NCBI RefSeq assembly: GCF_012932915.1 | Contig: NZ_VCQU01000019.1 | Coordinates: forward strand, 1 to 64,000 | Length of the DNA stretch: 64,000 nt | Origin: Antrihabitans stalactiti | Lineage (GTDB): Bacteria > Actinomycetota > Actinomycetes > Mycobacteriales > Mycobacteriaceae | Reading direction: 5' to 3' | Part shown: piece after piece, positions 16,591 through 25,456 of the stretch | Layout: every line of letters begins with the position of its first letter | Position numbering within the stretch: the first letter of the stretch is position 1 | Made by a program: the position numbers and the translations under genes | Notes under the pieces: model-generated | Seen by the model: the letters and a program-made list of their open reading frames with translations, nothing else | What the model was told of the DNA's origin: nothing | The model's database searches: none

Positions 16591-16986
16591 CTACGCGTCC
16601 ACTACCGCGATAGCCTCGATCTCCACGAGCGCTCCGGGTACAGCGAGGCTTTCGACGATAAGGCTGGTAATCGCCGTGGCGTGATTTCCCCAGACCTTTT
16701 GCGATGCAGCGAACCCCTCCCGGATATCTTGCCCTTTCCCGATGTATATCGTGAGCTTGACAACGTTTTCCTGCGAGGCGCCGACGGTTTTCAGAATCGC
16801 GAGAATATTCTTCAACGCCTGTTCCGTCTGGGCACCGAGAGTATCGCCTGCCATTGTGCCGTCGGACGCGATTCCATTCTGTCCGCCGATATAGAGCGTT
16901 TTACCGCCTTCCGCCAAAACAGCCTGTGAGAATGCCGGACTCTTGGCCAAGTCGTCCGGGTTAACGTGCGTGATTTTCACATTCAT
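16591..16986 (-). CDS. RidA-family (YjgF) protein
   Basis: 131 aa, the family length. Contains TLYIGGQNG, EQALKNILAILKTVGAS and the ending VPGALVEIEAIAVVDA, the last including the conserved region around the active-site Glu. RidA proteins remove reactive enamine/imine intermediates; some relatives act in aromatic or pyrimidine breakdown. The usual Arg of the ligand site (position 105 in E. coli RidA) is not obvious here, so this could be a Rid subgroup without deaminase activity. Its ATG overlaps the DUF1697 stop (ATGA). Followed by 146 bp without a gene. Confidence 0.88.
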   Translation of the reverse strand: MNVKITHVNPDDLAKSPAFSQAVLAEGGKTLYIGGQNGIASDGTMAGDTLGAQTEQALKNILAILKTVGASQENVVKLTIYIGKGQDIREGFAASQKVWGNHATAITSLIVESLAVPGALVEIEAIAVVDA

Positions 16987-17537
16987 GCATCCCTGTCGGC
17001 GATAGCCAGGAGCTTTGTTGTCGTATTCCAGTTCCGGATGGTCATCGACTTGTAGAGCGGCGACGCCATCATTGCGCTCAAACGGCTCTTGGTACGTTCA
17101 GCGCTCAGCCGACGCGAGTAGATGACCCCGTCACCTGGCCAAATCGCATCGACGCCCGCACGCGGATTGAATATGGGCAGCGCATCGTCGACGCTGATTT
17201 CCATCAGGAAGATCACGTCGCTGTGGTATTTCCCCGGCTCGTCACCGAAGCCCTTCGGCTTATTTTCGATAATCGAACGGAGCTGGTGGTGACTCAACAC
17301 CAATACCTTGATCAGTTCGTCATCGAGATCGAAATTCTTGGTCAAAGCGGTTTCGATCTGAGCCTTGATCCGGGCTGCCGGTTTGTCCGACTCGACGACG
17401 ACATTGCCACTCACAATGTACGTCGACACATTCATGTAACCGAGTTCCACGAGCAGGCTTTTCAGCGCCGCCATGGAGACGGTGTTCTTTCCCCCGACAT
17501 TGATGCCGCGTAGAAGAACCACGTAGGTAGTCATCAC
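16983..17537 (-). CDS. DUF1697 family protein
   Basis: 184 aa. The N-terminal signature TYVVLLRGINVGGKNTVSM and the later STYIVSGNVVVES define DUF1697. Two adjacent ATGs (17537, 17534) can serve as starts. Function of the family unknown; the fold is ferredoxin-like and cytoplasmic. Coupled to the RidA gene by a 4-bp overlap. Confidence 0.9.
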   Translation of the reverse strand: MMTTYVVLLRGINVGGKNTVSMAALKSLLVELGYMNVSTYIVSGNVVVESDKPAARIKAQIETALTKNFDLDDELIKVLVLSHHQLRSIIENKPKGFGDEPGKYHSDVIFLMEISVDDALPIFNPRAGVDAIWPGDGVIYSRRLSAERTKSRLSAMMASPLYKSMTIRNWNTTTKLLAIADRDA

Positions 17538-17550
17538 CCGACATACTACT

Positions 17551-17590
17551 GTGAGTCTTTTCGGAGTCTATAGACTCCGAAAAGACTCAC
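17551..17590. repeat. Perfect 40-bp palindrome (terminator-like)
   Basis: GTGAGTCTTTTCGGAGTC (17551-17568), TATA, then the exact complement to 17590; the whole 40 bp is self-complementary. It sits upstream of the DUF1697 start and 18 bp past the Dps stop, so on the minus strand it can end the Dps transcript. The same family recurs at 25397-25450 with paired base changes in the stem. Confidence 0.75.
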
Positions 17591-17608
17591 GAGGGGTGCG
17601 GCTATTGG

Positions 17609-18151
17609 TCAATCCTTGGCGGCGTCGGCAGCGTCCTTCTCGGTGTCTGCGCCGTCGTGGACGAGGCGGCCGCCCGCGTTCTCCAGGTGCGCGCGGACGA
17701 ACCACTGGAATTGTTCGAGTTCGGCAGTGTGGCCGATGAGGATGTCCTCGGTGATCGGGTCGATCTCCCCGACCCGCTCGATGATCTTGCGGCTGTTCTC
17801 GATCACGCCGGTGTAGACGAGATCCAGTGCGGCCAGGTGTGCTGCGACGACGTCGCGGCCGACTGAATAGTCGTCCCACGTCCGATCGCGCACGATCGCG
17901 CCGGGCGTCCCCTGTGGCGACTTACCCAAAGCGGCAATACGCTCGGCGACCTGATCGGCATATCCGCGAACAATCTCGACCTGCGGGTCGATCATCTCGT
18001 GCACCCCGATGAAGTTAGGCCCCACTACATTCCAGTGGACGTGCTTCAACGTGAGATGCAGGTCGTTGTATGCGCTGAGTCGCTGCTGCAGCAGTTCGGC
18101 AACTTCCGTACCCTGCTCGTTCGTCAATCCGGGAATTGTGAATGTCGGCAT
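17609..18151 (-). CDS. dps: Dps/ferritin-like DNA-protection protein
   Basis: 180 aa. The ferroxidase signature is present: KHVHWNVVGPNFIGVHEMID (His and Asp of one subunit) followed by E-x3 in QVEIVRGYADQVAERI. The C-terminus carries an Ala/Asp/Lys-rich tail (ADTEKDAADAAKD). Dps dodecamers store iron, use up peroxide and can coat DNA. Divergent from the SRPBCC gene by 71 bp. Confidence 0.93.
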   Translation of the reverse strand: MPTFTIPGLTNEQGTEVAELLQQRLSAYNDLHLTLKHVHWNVVGPNFIGVHEMIDPQVEIVRGYADQVAERIAALGKSPQGTPGAIVRDRTWDDYSVGRDVVAAHLAALDLVYTGVIENSRKIIERVGEIDPITEDILIGHTAELEQFQWFVRAHLENAGGRLVHDGADTEKDAADAAKD

Positions 18152-18222
18152 GATTATCGACTACCCCGCGACCGGCGGACCCAAACCGGTTTGCGTATCG
18201 CAGGATTGGGCATCCGTTTCGC

Positions 18223-18657
18223 ATGCCGCATACCGAACGAACCTTCACGGTCACGAAGCCGGTGAAGGTTGTGCACGACTACTTGCAGGACTTCGGACGG
18301 GCCGAAATGTGGGATCCCGGAACTCAGACCTGCACCCGGCGAGACCAGGGCGCCCCAGTCCGAGTCGGCTCGACCTGGGACAACGTGTCCAAGATCGCAG
18401 GCAAGAAGACCGCGTTGACCTACCGGCTCGAACGCCTGGAGCCGCGTCGCATCACCTTCGTCGGCACGAACAAGACAGCCACATCGACCGACGACATCGT
18501 CTTGGAACCAGCAGGCGACGGCACGCAGATCACCTACCGTTCCGACGTCGTATTCAACGGTCTCGCGAAGCTCGCGGACCCGATCTTCAGCGTGATTTTC
18601 CAACGCCTCGGCAATCAGACACAGGAAAACTTGGTCAGCATCATCGAACGACTCTGA
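18223..18657 (+). CDS. SRPBCC (polyketide cyclase/START-like) protein
   Basis: 144 aa. The pattern TVTKPVKVVHDYLQDFGRAEMWDPG near the start and EPAGDGTQITYRSDVVF near the middle is that of the SRPBCC helix-grip fold, which encloses a hydrophobic ligand. C-terminal helix LGNQTQENLVSIIERL. No catalytic residues can be assigned. Followed after 26 bp by the glutaminase gene. Confidence 0.85.
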   Translation: MPHTERTFTVTKPVKVVHDYLQDFGRAEMWDPGTQTCTRRDQGAPVRVGSTWDNVSKIAGKKTALTYRLERLEPRRITFVGTNKTATSTDDIVLEPAGDGTQITYRSDVVFNGLAKLADPIFSVIFQRLGNQTQENLVSIIERL

Positions 18658-18683
18658 ACCGGCGCGGGCCCTAGGCTTGGCCC

Positions 18684-20489
18684 ATGCGGAACGTCGTGGA
18701 CGACATCGTCGCCGAAGTCGTCGCGGTATGCCGCGAGAATCGGGCTGGGGCGTTAGCCGACTACATCCCAGAACTCGCCGCCGTCGCCCCGGACACGTTC
18801 TCCCTCTGCATCGCGACCACCGATGGGTATGTCTACGAATCCGGTGATCCTGCAATCGAATTCACCATCCAATCGATTTCGAAGCCGTTCACGTACGGAC
18901 TTGCGCTGTCGGATCGCGGCCTCGCCGCCGTCGCCGCAAAGATCGACGTCGAACCATCGGGTGAGCCGTTCAACGAGATCAGCCTGGACCCGATTACCGA
19001 ACGCCCCCGCAACCCGATGATCAATGCCGGTGCAATCACGTCCGCGTCGCTGATCGCGGGCGAGGACGCAGCTGAACGCTTCGAACGGTTGCGGACGTGC
19101 TTTTCCGACTACGCCGGCCGCGAGCTGGTGATGAACGACGCGGTCTACGCGTCGGAAGCCAGGACCGGGCATCGAAACAGGGCCATCGGCCACATGCTGC
19201 GATCGTTCGACATCATCACCGACAATCCGGACGACGCGGTCGATCTGTACTTTCGCCAATGCTCGATCGATATCACCTGTCGCGATCTCGCCCTGATGGC
19301 CGCGACGCTGGCCAACAACGGAACCAATCCGGTCACGCAGCAGCGAGTGCTGGCCCCTGATCTGGTCGAGCGCGTGCTGAGCGTGATGACGACGTGCGGG
19401 ATGTATGACGCCGCAGGCGATTGGGTCGCCGAAGTCGGGCTACCGGCCAAGAGCGGCGTCGGCGGCGGAGTCCTCGCCGTACTTCCTGGGCAGATCGGAA
19501 TCGCCGTCCACTCCCCCAGACTCGATTCGCACGGTAACAGCGTGCGCGGTGTGCAGGCATGTCGTGAGCTGTCCAAGAAACTCGAACTGCACTTCATGCA
19601 CGTCACGCGTGCCGCCAGGTCATCGATTCGCGCGCGCTACACGATCGCAGAAGTGCCGTCGCGTAAACGGCGAACGCAGACCGAACAGGCCGCGTTGGCG
19701 AAGTTCGGTTACCTGGGCCGGATCTTCGAGCTGCACGGTGACCTTCTGTTCGCAGGTGCCGAGAGCGCGGTGCGTGAGATCAGCGAGCTTCGTGACGAGG
19801 TAGACGCGGTAATCATCGATCTGCGGCGAGTCGACGAAGTCGGGGGCGTCGCGCGTCGGATGCTCGCTGACCTTCGGCACGACTTGTCGACACGTGGTTG
19901 CGAGTCTGTTGTCGTCGACCCGGACGGACAGATGCGACTGCCCGGTGACGGCAAAGGTGTGGTGTTCGCCGATGTCGAATCCGCAACCGAATGGGTCGAG
20001 GAAATCATTCTCGCCAGGCATTGTGGCGGCGACCGGCAGCCGCCTTCCGTCACCCTCGCCGATCATCCGTTGCTCGCTCCGCTGACGAGCAATCAGCTCG
20101 AGCGTCTGCAGAGTGAACTGAAGGACCTCGAGTTTCTGCGGGGCGACGTCATCGTCCGCCGTGGCGATCCGCCCGCCGGGTTGTTCCTGGTGCTCTCCGG
20201 CGAGGTGAGCACAACGTTGACCGACAAGGACGGAACGACCCACCGCATCACCACCCTCTCCGCTGGGATGAGTTTTGGCGAGATACCGATGTTGACCGAC
20301 ACGGACTTCCTCGTCGACGTTCGAGCCGATTCGCGCGTGACCGTGACGGTTCTGTCTGCCGACGGCTTTCGCAAACTCGCGGCCGAGTACCCCGATGTCA
20401 AACTTGCGCTGCTAGAGGGCATGGCAATCGGGGCGTACGCCCAAATGGAGATCGCGATCCGGACGCTCGGCCCAACTGCCGCTCGCTGA
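18684..20489 (+). CDS. glsA: Glutaminase fused to STAS and cyclic-nucleotide-binding-like domains
   Basis: 601 aa. Residues 1-310 are a serine-type glutaminase (glutamine to glutamate plus ammonia) with the S64-x-x-K67 motif in QSISKPFTYG, plus NPMINAGAI and the GGGVLAVLPGQIGIAVHSP loop. Residues about 340-435 are a STAS domain, and 455-600 a cNMP-binding-like domain (LFLVLSGEVST ... GMSFGEIPML). In the phosphate-binding cassette the Arg that normally follows FGE is replaced (TDFLVD), so nucleotide binding is doubtful. This three-part build is known in actinobacterial glutaminases. ATG start; no strong ribosome site. Confidence 0.93.
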   Translation: MRNVVDDIVAEVVAVCRENRAGALADYIPELAAVAPDTFSLCIATTDGYVYESGDPAIEFTIQSISKPFTYGLALSDRGLAAVAAKIDVEPSGEPFNEISLDPITERPRNPMINAGAITSASLIAGEDAAERFERLRTCFSDYAGRELVMNDAVYASEARTGHRNRAIGHMLRSFDIITDNPDDAVDLYFRQCSIDITCRDLALMAATLANNGTNPVTQQRVLAPDLVERVLSVMTTCGMYDAAGDWVAEVGLPAKSGVGGGVLAVLPGQIGIAVHSPRLDSHGNSVRGVQACRELSKKLELHFMHVTRAARSSIRARYTIAEVPSRKRRTQTEQAALAKFGYLGRIFELHGDLLFAGAESAVREISELRDEVDAVIIDLRRVDEVGGVARRMLADLRHDLSTRGCESVVVDPDGQMRLPGDGKGVVFADVESATEWVEEIILARHCGGDRQPPSVTLADHPLLAPLTSNQLERLQSELKDLEFLRGDVIVRRGDPPAGLFLVLSGEVSTTLTDKDGTTHRITTLSAGMSFGEIPMLTDTDFLVDVRADSRVTVTVLSADGFRKLAAEYPDVKLALLEGMAIGAYAQMEIAIRTLGPTAAR

Positions 20490-20579
20490 ATGCCCGAAAT
20501 ATCGCGGCTCGAGGCGTCATACTGACCGGCAGTTCAACCTTCAATCGGACATCTCGGACCTGCATGTAAAGGAATCACC

Positions 20580-20894
20580 ATGTCACTTCGCGCCCGCGCA
20601 ATACCAGCGCTGATCGCTGCCACCGCATTTGTCGCGCTCAGCGCGTGTTCGAGTGACCCGAAGGTCGACAAGAACGACCTCGCCAAAGAGGTCAGCTCCA
20701 AGCTCGAAGAGCAGGTCGGGGTGAAGCCGAAGAAAGTCGAGTGCCCCGACGACCTCGACGGCAAGAAGGACGCGACCACCAAGTGCATTTTGACCGCGGA
20801 CGATGACTCGACTTACGACGTAACCGTTACCGTCACCAGCGTGGACGGCAGCAACGTCAAGTTCGACATCAAGGTCGCCGACGAGCCGAACTAG
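20580..20894 (+). CDS. DUF4333 lipoprotein
   Basis: 104 aa. Signal peptide with lipobox LSAC (Cys at residue 23). The mature part carries VECPDDLDGKKDATTKC, the paired cysteines typical of DUF4333, followed by a beta-rich end. Envelope-anchored small protein of unknown role, common in mycolate-containing actinobacteria. The ATG is preceded by AAAGGAATCACC. Confidence 0.9.
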   Translation: MSLRARAIPALIAATAFVALSACSSDPKVDKNDLAKEVSSKLEEQVGVKPKKVECPDDLDGKKDATTKCILTADDDSTYDVTVTVTSVDGSNVKFDIKVADEPN

Positions 20895-20910
20895 GCCCTG
20901 TCGCACGCAA

Positions 20911-20948
20911 AAAAGTACCGCCTCGGACTTCTCCGAGGCGGTACTTTT
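20911..20948. terminator. Bidirectional terminator
   Basis: AAAAGTACCGCCTCGGA (20911-20927), CTTC loop, TCCGAGGCGGTACTTTT (20932-20948): a 17-bp stem with an A-run before and T-run after, between convergent genes. Confidence 0.92.
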
Positions 20949-20962
20949 CGGTCTTGCGACGA

Positions 20963-21703
20963 TCAGCGCCCGTAGTAAGGCGTGTTCGCCCAGCGCGTCA
21001 GCGGACCCATTTCGCCGTTGTAGACGTTGCGGTCGGCCGGTGTTTCGATACCGGGGATATTCGCCTTGTCGTCGGTCTGCCAGAACACCCAGTTGGTCCA
21101 ACCACCGACGAGGTGCGGGTTCTTCACGTCCTTGCCCCAGTCCGCGATCCAGAGCGGGTAACGGGTGAACTCGTTGGTGTTCGCAACACCGTCCTCCCAG
21201 AAGGCGGTGGTGTAGATGACGGGCGTGCGGCCGGTGAGCAGCTCGACCACGTTCAGCCAGCGGTGCAACCAGTTGATGATGACCGGTGCGGGCATGCCGT
21301 TCGACCGTTCGACGGCGATCAGCGGAGGCAACGAGCCTGCCACGTTCTGCGGGAACGTGTTCTGCACGTACCAGATGGCCTGCGGTTCCGGCGCTTCGGT
21401 GAATACCGGGAAGTGGTAGGCACCACGGAGCACGCCAGCGGCGCGCATCTTGTTGGTGTCCTCGTTGAACCAAGGGTTGACGTAGTCACTGCCCTCAGTG
21501 GCCTTGATCATCGCGAAGTCGTGGCCGCTGGCCTTGACCTTCTGCCAGTCGATCGGCTTTCCACCGACATGTTGATGCGACGACGCATCGGCGCCGGTCG
21601 GCCTGTCAGCGTTCGCAGGCGTTGCCGCGACGAGCACAACAGCCAATGCGAGAGGAAGAGCGGCAAACAATTTCGAGCGGAATCGAGGACGCATTATGGC
21701 CAT
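20963..21703 (-). CDS. Secreted GH25-like (lysozyme-fold) protein
   Basis: 246 aa; a second ATG 9 nt later is equally possible. Sec signal peptide ending near ATPANA. The mature protein follows the GH25 pattern: GADASSHQ near the start (first Asp), DFAMIKATEGSDYVNPWF, RGAYHFPVF, then PLIAVERSNG, and WIADWGK/WVFWQTD near the end. In GH25 the catalytic pair is D-x-E; here the first Asp is replaced (AVE), so muramidase activity may be altered. Exported cell-wall hydrolase or binding protein. Confidence 0.82.
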   Translation of the reverse strand: MAIMRPRFRSKLFAALPLALAVVLVAATPANADRPTGADASSHQHVGGKPIDWQKVKASGHDFAMIKATEGSDYVNPWFNEDTNKMRAAGVLRGAYHFPVFTEAPEPQAIWYVQNTFPQNVAGSLPPLIAVERSNGMPAPVIINWLHRWLNVVELLTGRTPVIYTTAFWEDGVANTNEFTRYPLWIADWGKDVKNPHLVGGWTNWVFWQTDDKANIPGIETPADRNVYNGEMGPLTRWANTPYYGR

Positions 21704-21881
21704 GACAGGGCACGCTATCGCGAACCACGCAGCGCGGGCAAGCCGTTCAAAGATCCAGGTTGGTTGCGAATTACACAGCGGTCACTCCCTGCACCACCTG
21801 CGCAGTGTCCGTTTTGCGCCGTTTCGGCTGGTCTGCCGGACTACCAGAGTCGATTCGCGTTCCATCTGCGCATAATTTCCT

Positions 21882-22757
21882 ATGCCCAAATTGCAGTCCA
21901 AAGTTGTGCTGATCACCGGTGCCGCACGCGGCATCGGAGCCGAAACGGCGCGCGCACTCGCCAAAGAAGGCGCCAAACTCGTTCTGCTCGACGTCGACGC
22001 CGAGCCACTGCATGCCCTCGCCGCCGAACTCGGCAGCGATTCGACAATCGCCGCAATCGCCGACGTTACCGACTTCGCGGCGGTGCAGAGCGCGGCGGAT
22101 GCAGGTATCGCGCGTTTCGGCGGCATCGACGTCGTGTTGGCCAACGCCGGGATCGCCTCGTACGGCTCGGTACTCAAGGTCGACCCCGTGGCGTTCAAAC
22201 GGGTGATCGACGTCAACGTCCTCGGCGTGTTCCACACCGTCCGTGCGACATTGCCGTCGGTCATCGAACGGAAGGGATACGTCCTGGTCGTCTCCTCGCT
22301 CGCCGCGTACGCGGCGGCGCCTGGGCTTGCGGCCTACTGCGCGAGCAAGGCCGGTGTCGAGCATTTCGCCAATGCGCTGCGACTCGAAGTCGCCCACCAC
22401 GGCGTCGCCGTCGGATCCGCACACATGTCGTGGATCGACACTCCCCTGGTCCGGGATGCCAAGTCCGACCTCGCGTCGTTTCAGCAACTGATCGACACAC
22501 TCCCCGGGCCGCTGAGCAAGACTGCGTCTGTCGATCTGTGCACCAAGGCTTTCGTGAAAGGGATCAAGCGCCGCAGCCGAAAGGTCTACGTGCCTGGTTG
22601 GGTCGGCGCCATCGGCTGGCTGAAGGCAGTCGTCACCTCGCGGCTGGGTGATCAGGGTGTCGCGAAACATGTTCCGCGCCTGCTTCCCCAGATGGACGCC
22701 GAGGTCGACGCCCTCGGCCGTTCCACGAGCGCCCGCTACGGCGAAGGCACCGAGTGA
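21882..22757 (+). CDS. Short-chain dehydrogenase/reductase
   Basis: 291 aa classical SDR: NAD(P)-binding TGAARGIGAE at residues 12-21, NAG motif in LANAGIAS, catalytic Ser in VSSLAA, and YCASK with Tyr and Lys. The C-terminal 90 residues are longer than usual and include KGIKRRSRKVYVPGW and a weakly hydrophobic helix. An acidic LDVDAE after the second strand suggests NAD rather than NADP. Substrate unknown. Its stop overlaps a GTG of the remnant gene (GTGA). Confidence 0.9.
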   Translation: MPKLQSKVVLITGAARGIGAETARALAKEGAKLVLLDVDAEPLHALAAELGSDSTIAAIADVTDFAAVQSAADAGIARFGGIDVVLANAGIASYGSVLKVDPVAFKRVIDVNVLGVFHTVRATLPSVIERKGYVLVVSSLAAYAAAPGLAAYCASKAGVEHFANALRLEVAHHGVAVGSAHMSWIDTPLVRDAKSDLASFQQLIDTLPGPLSKTASVDLCTKAFVKGIKRRSRKVYVPGWVGAIGWLKAVVTSRLGDQGVAKHVPRLLPQMDAEVDALGRSTSARYGEGTE

Positions 22758-22951
22758 GCCTCCTCAGCAAACTCGCAACACGATCAGTCGCCGCGATCCC
22801 CGGCACGGTTCACGAATCTGCCGCGCTTACTGGGCTTGGTGATGGACAGCGAAGCACTCTCGGCGACAACGGAGATTGTTCATCACGTCGGCGCCCGACT
22901 CAGCTGATCCGACGGCGCCGGACCTCAGTTATGCAGTCAGCGTTGGAGTAA
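22754..22951 (+). pseudogene. Possible truncated gene after the SDR
   Basis: 65 codons starting from a GTG that overlaps the SDR stop. The first 28 residues (SLLSKLATRSVAAIPGTVHES) read like a true N-terminus, then the frame becomes Arg/Ser-rich and ends. It may be a leftover of a gene that once followed in the operon. Alternatively a small unrelated protein. Confidence 0.3.
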
Positions 22952-23080
22952 TGAGTGTCGTAACCCGGTGCTGCAATTGCGATCGGACGAGCCACCAGAC
23001 CGCTCGGTTGGGATAGCATCACTTTCGCCGACCGGGGTTCGGTTTGTGCTGCACACTAACGTCGAAGCTCGGGAGATCAC

Positions 23081-25393
23081 TTGGCGCGAGCGCTTGCCAC
23101 GCAGCTCCGCGAAGTCCTGGGGCAAGACCGATCGCCGTCCCGGACCGTTCGGCGTGAGACTGCGCCTGCCATAGCGTTTGCGTCGTTCGCGATCGTTGCT
23201 GCCACTGTCGCCGCCGTGGCGCCGTCGGCTGAAGTCGCGTCGATTCCCCTCATGGTGACGGCGCCGGCATCGATTGTCGCGATGATCGTCGGCGTCGCAT
23301 GGCACCGACCGAAGCATTCGGCACCCTGGTTGCTGATCATCCTGGCCAACTGCATATCGACACTCGGCGGGCTCCTGACCGCGGCTATGGGCGCCCGTTA
23401 TCCACCATTTCCGCTCGCACCGCACCTAGTGATGTTCTGTAGCTATCCACTCATCGCAGCTGCCGCTGTCTACTGGCTGCGAACCTCGTCGGTCAGCACC
23501 GTGCGAACAGTCACGATCGATACGATCCTGGTCGGGCTCGGCGCTTCGATCACGACCTGGGTGCTTCTTTTTGCGCCGGCAGTTGCGGACCGGGCCCCGC
23601 TGGAAGACCCTCGGTTCGTCGCAGGCGCGCACCTGGTCGTCGACGCCCTCGTCCTTGCGACCGTCACGCACGTCGCCCACACGTCCGCGCGTGGCAACAG
23701 GTCCTTCACACTCGTCTATTTCGCAGTCAGCGCAGTCGCACTCGCCGACGTCGTCTACGCAATATCCGCTGTGCACCTCGACAATCCGATCGTCGGTCCG
23801 TTCTTCGCCGCAATCTGTCTCTCCTACGGGGCATTCGGAGCGGCCGCCTTGCATCCGAGCATGCGATCCATCGCCGGAAGTTCCACGATTGCTCCCGACC
23901 GGTTCCGCCAACGCTTCGTCGAGGTCACCGCGGTGTGTTTGCTCGGGGCCGCAGTGATTGCGGTCCGCCCGCCGTTCGGCGTCGTGGACCAGCTGGTGCG
24001 GGCCACGATTTTGGTCGCGATGCTCGCAGGAGTGCTGATCCGCAGCGAACGGGCGGTGCGAACGATTGCCCAGAAGGAGTCCGAGGCACGGCAACTCGCG
24101 ACGCACGACGAGCTGACGGGTTTGGCCAACCGTGCGTGGCTCTATGCGTCGCACCATGCTGCTGTGCTCGTCGGCGACGGGGAGCCGCTGAGCCTGTTGT
24201 TCATGGATCTCGACGACTTCAAGTTGGTCAACGACAGCTACGGGCACCGCACGGGCGACGAATTGATCGTCGCTGCGGCAAACCGGCTCAGCACGACCGT
24301 CGCAGACAGAGGAATTGTCTACCGGCTGGGCGGCGACGAGTTCGTCGTCACCACTCGTCTCGATCCCGAAGGCACAGATGCCCTCGCGCGACTGATCCTG
24401 CGCGCTTTCAGCAAGCCGTTCACCCTCAGCCAGGTCCGTGTGACGGTCTCGATCAGCATCGGTATCGCCGCCACGCCGTCACACGACACCTTGTTCGACC
24501 TCGACGACTTGATTCGCGAAGCCGATTCGGCGATGTACTACGCGAAATCACAGGGCAGCGGCAGCTATGCGTTGTTCGACGACAAGCTGCGTGAGATCGC
24601 GGTCCAGAAGCTCCAAGTCACCAGCGCTTTGCGAGACGCGCTCGAATACGACGAATTCGAGCTGTACTTCCAGCCGATCGTCGAGGTGTCCAGCGGTGCG
24701 ACGGCAGCCTTCGAAGCATTGATTCGGTGGCACCACGACGGCGTGGTGCGCGGTCCCGAGTACTTCCTCGGCATCGCCGAATCCAGCGACATCATGATCG
24801 ACATCGGACAGTGGGTCCTACACACCGCGTGTGCTCAACTTCGGCGACATTGGCACAGCACCGACGAGCGCCCGGCCGTATCGGTCAATGTGTCGGCACG
24901 CCAGCTGCGCGATCCTCGGTTCTTCGACGAGGTCAGTTCGATTTTGGCAGCCCACGACCTGCCGCCGAGCGCATTGTGGCTCGAACTGACCGAGACCGCC
25001 CTCATCGACGATCACGACATTGCGTTGAAGATTCTGAACGCGCTGAGCGACCGGGGCGTGACGATTTGCCTCGACGATTTCGGAATCGGATATTCCGCGC
25101 TCAGCAACCTGAACAAATATCCGATCGACATCGTCAAGATCGACAAGAGCTTCATTGCGGCGCTGGGTGCCGACGAACCGTCCAGCGAAAAGCACCGAGT
25201 TCTCGTCAATTCCATCGAGGCGATGTCGTCGGCGCTCGGCCTGTCGACTGTTGCAGAGGGTGTCGAGACGCCCGAACACGAAAGTCAGGTCCGCACGATC
25301 GGGTGCCGGTACGCGCAGGGTTGGAACTACGGCGTTCCGGCACCCAACCTCAGCATTCGCGCCGCGACGGTCTACTCCCGAGAAGCTGGTTGA
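23081..25393 (+). CDS. Membrane GGDEF-EAL protein (c-di-GMP turnover)
   Basis: 770 aa from a TTG with GGGAG just upstream. The first 310 residues have about eight membrane helices. The GGDEF domain (about 335-500) has an intact LGGDEF active site preceded by DLDDFKLVNDSYGH. The EAL domain (about 515-765) has EALIRW, NVSARQL, LELTE, DDFGIGYS and KIDKSF, all the metal and catalytic signatures. So it may both make and degrade c-di-GMP. The membrane sensor part has no family that can be named here. Confidence 0.93.
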   Translation: MARALATQLREVLGQDRSPSRTVRRETAPAIAFASFAIVAATVAAVAPSAEVASIPLMVTAPASIVAMIVGVAWHRPKHSAPWLLIILANCISTLGGLLTAAMGARYPPFPLAPHLVMFCSYPLIAAAAVYWLRTSSVSTVRTVTIDTILVGLGASITTWVLLFAPAVADRAPLEDPRFVAGAHLVVDALVLATVTHVAHTSARGNRSFTLVYFAVSAVALADVVYAISAVHLDNPIVGPFFAAICLSYGAFGAAALHPSMRSIAGSSTIAPDRFRQRFVEVTAVCLLGAAVIAVRPPFGVVDQLVRATILVAMLAGVLIRSERAVRTIAQKESEARQLATHDELTGLANRAWLYASHHAAVLVGDGEPLSLLFMDLDDFKLVNDSYGHRTGDELIVAAANRLSTTVADRGIVYRLGGDEFVVTTRLDPEGTDALARLILRAFSKPFTLSQVRVTVSISIGIAATPSHDTLFDLDDLIREADSAMYYAKSQGSGSYALFDDKLREIAVQKLQVTSALRDALEYDEFELYFQPIVEVSSGATAAFEALIRWHHDGVVRGPEYFLGIAESSDIMIDIGQWVLHTACAQLRRHWHSTDERPAVSVNVSARQLRDPRFFDEVSSILAAHDLPPSALWLELTETALIDDHDIALKILNALSDRGVTICLDDFGIGYSALSNLNKYPIDIVKIDKSFIAALGADEPSSEKHRVLVNSIEAMSSALGLSTVAEGVETPEHESQVRTIGCRYAQGWNYGVPAPNLSIRAATVYSREAG

Positions 25394-25396
25394 CCC

Positions 25397-25450
25397 CACC
25401 CTCGTGAGTCTTTTTGGAGTCCCTGGACTCCAAAAAGACTCACGAGGGTG
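25397..25450. repeat. Long perfect hairpin, second copy of the 17551 family
   Basis: 26-bp perfect arms with a 2-nt CT centre. The stem contains GTGAGTCTTTTTGGAGTCC; compared with the 17551 copy the C/G pair is T/A on both sides, a compensatory change. It lies 3 bp past the GGDEF-EAL stop and just past the DoxX stop, so it can terminate both convergent genes. Confidence 0.8.
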
Positions 25451-25456
25451 TTGTGG

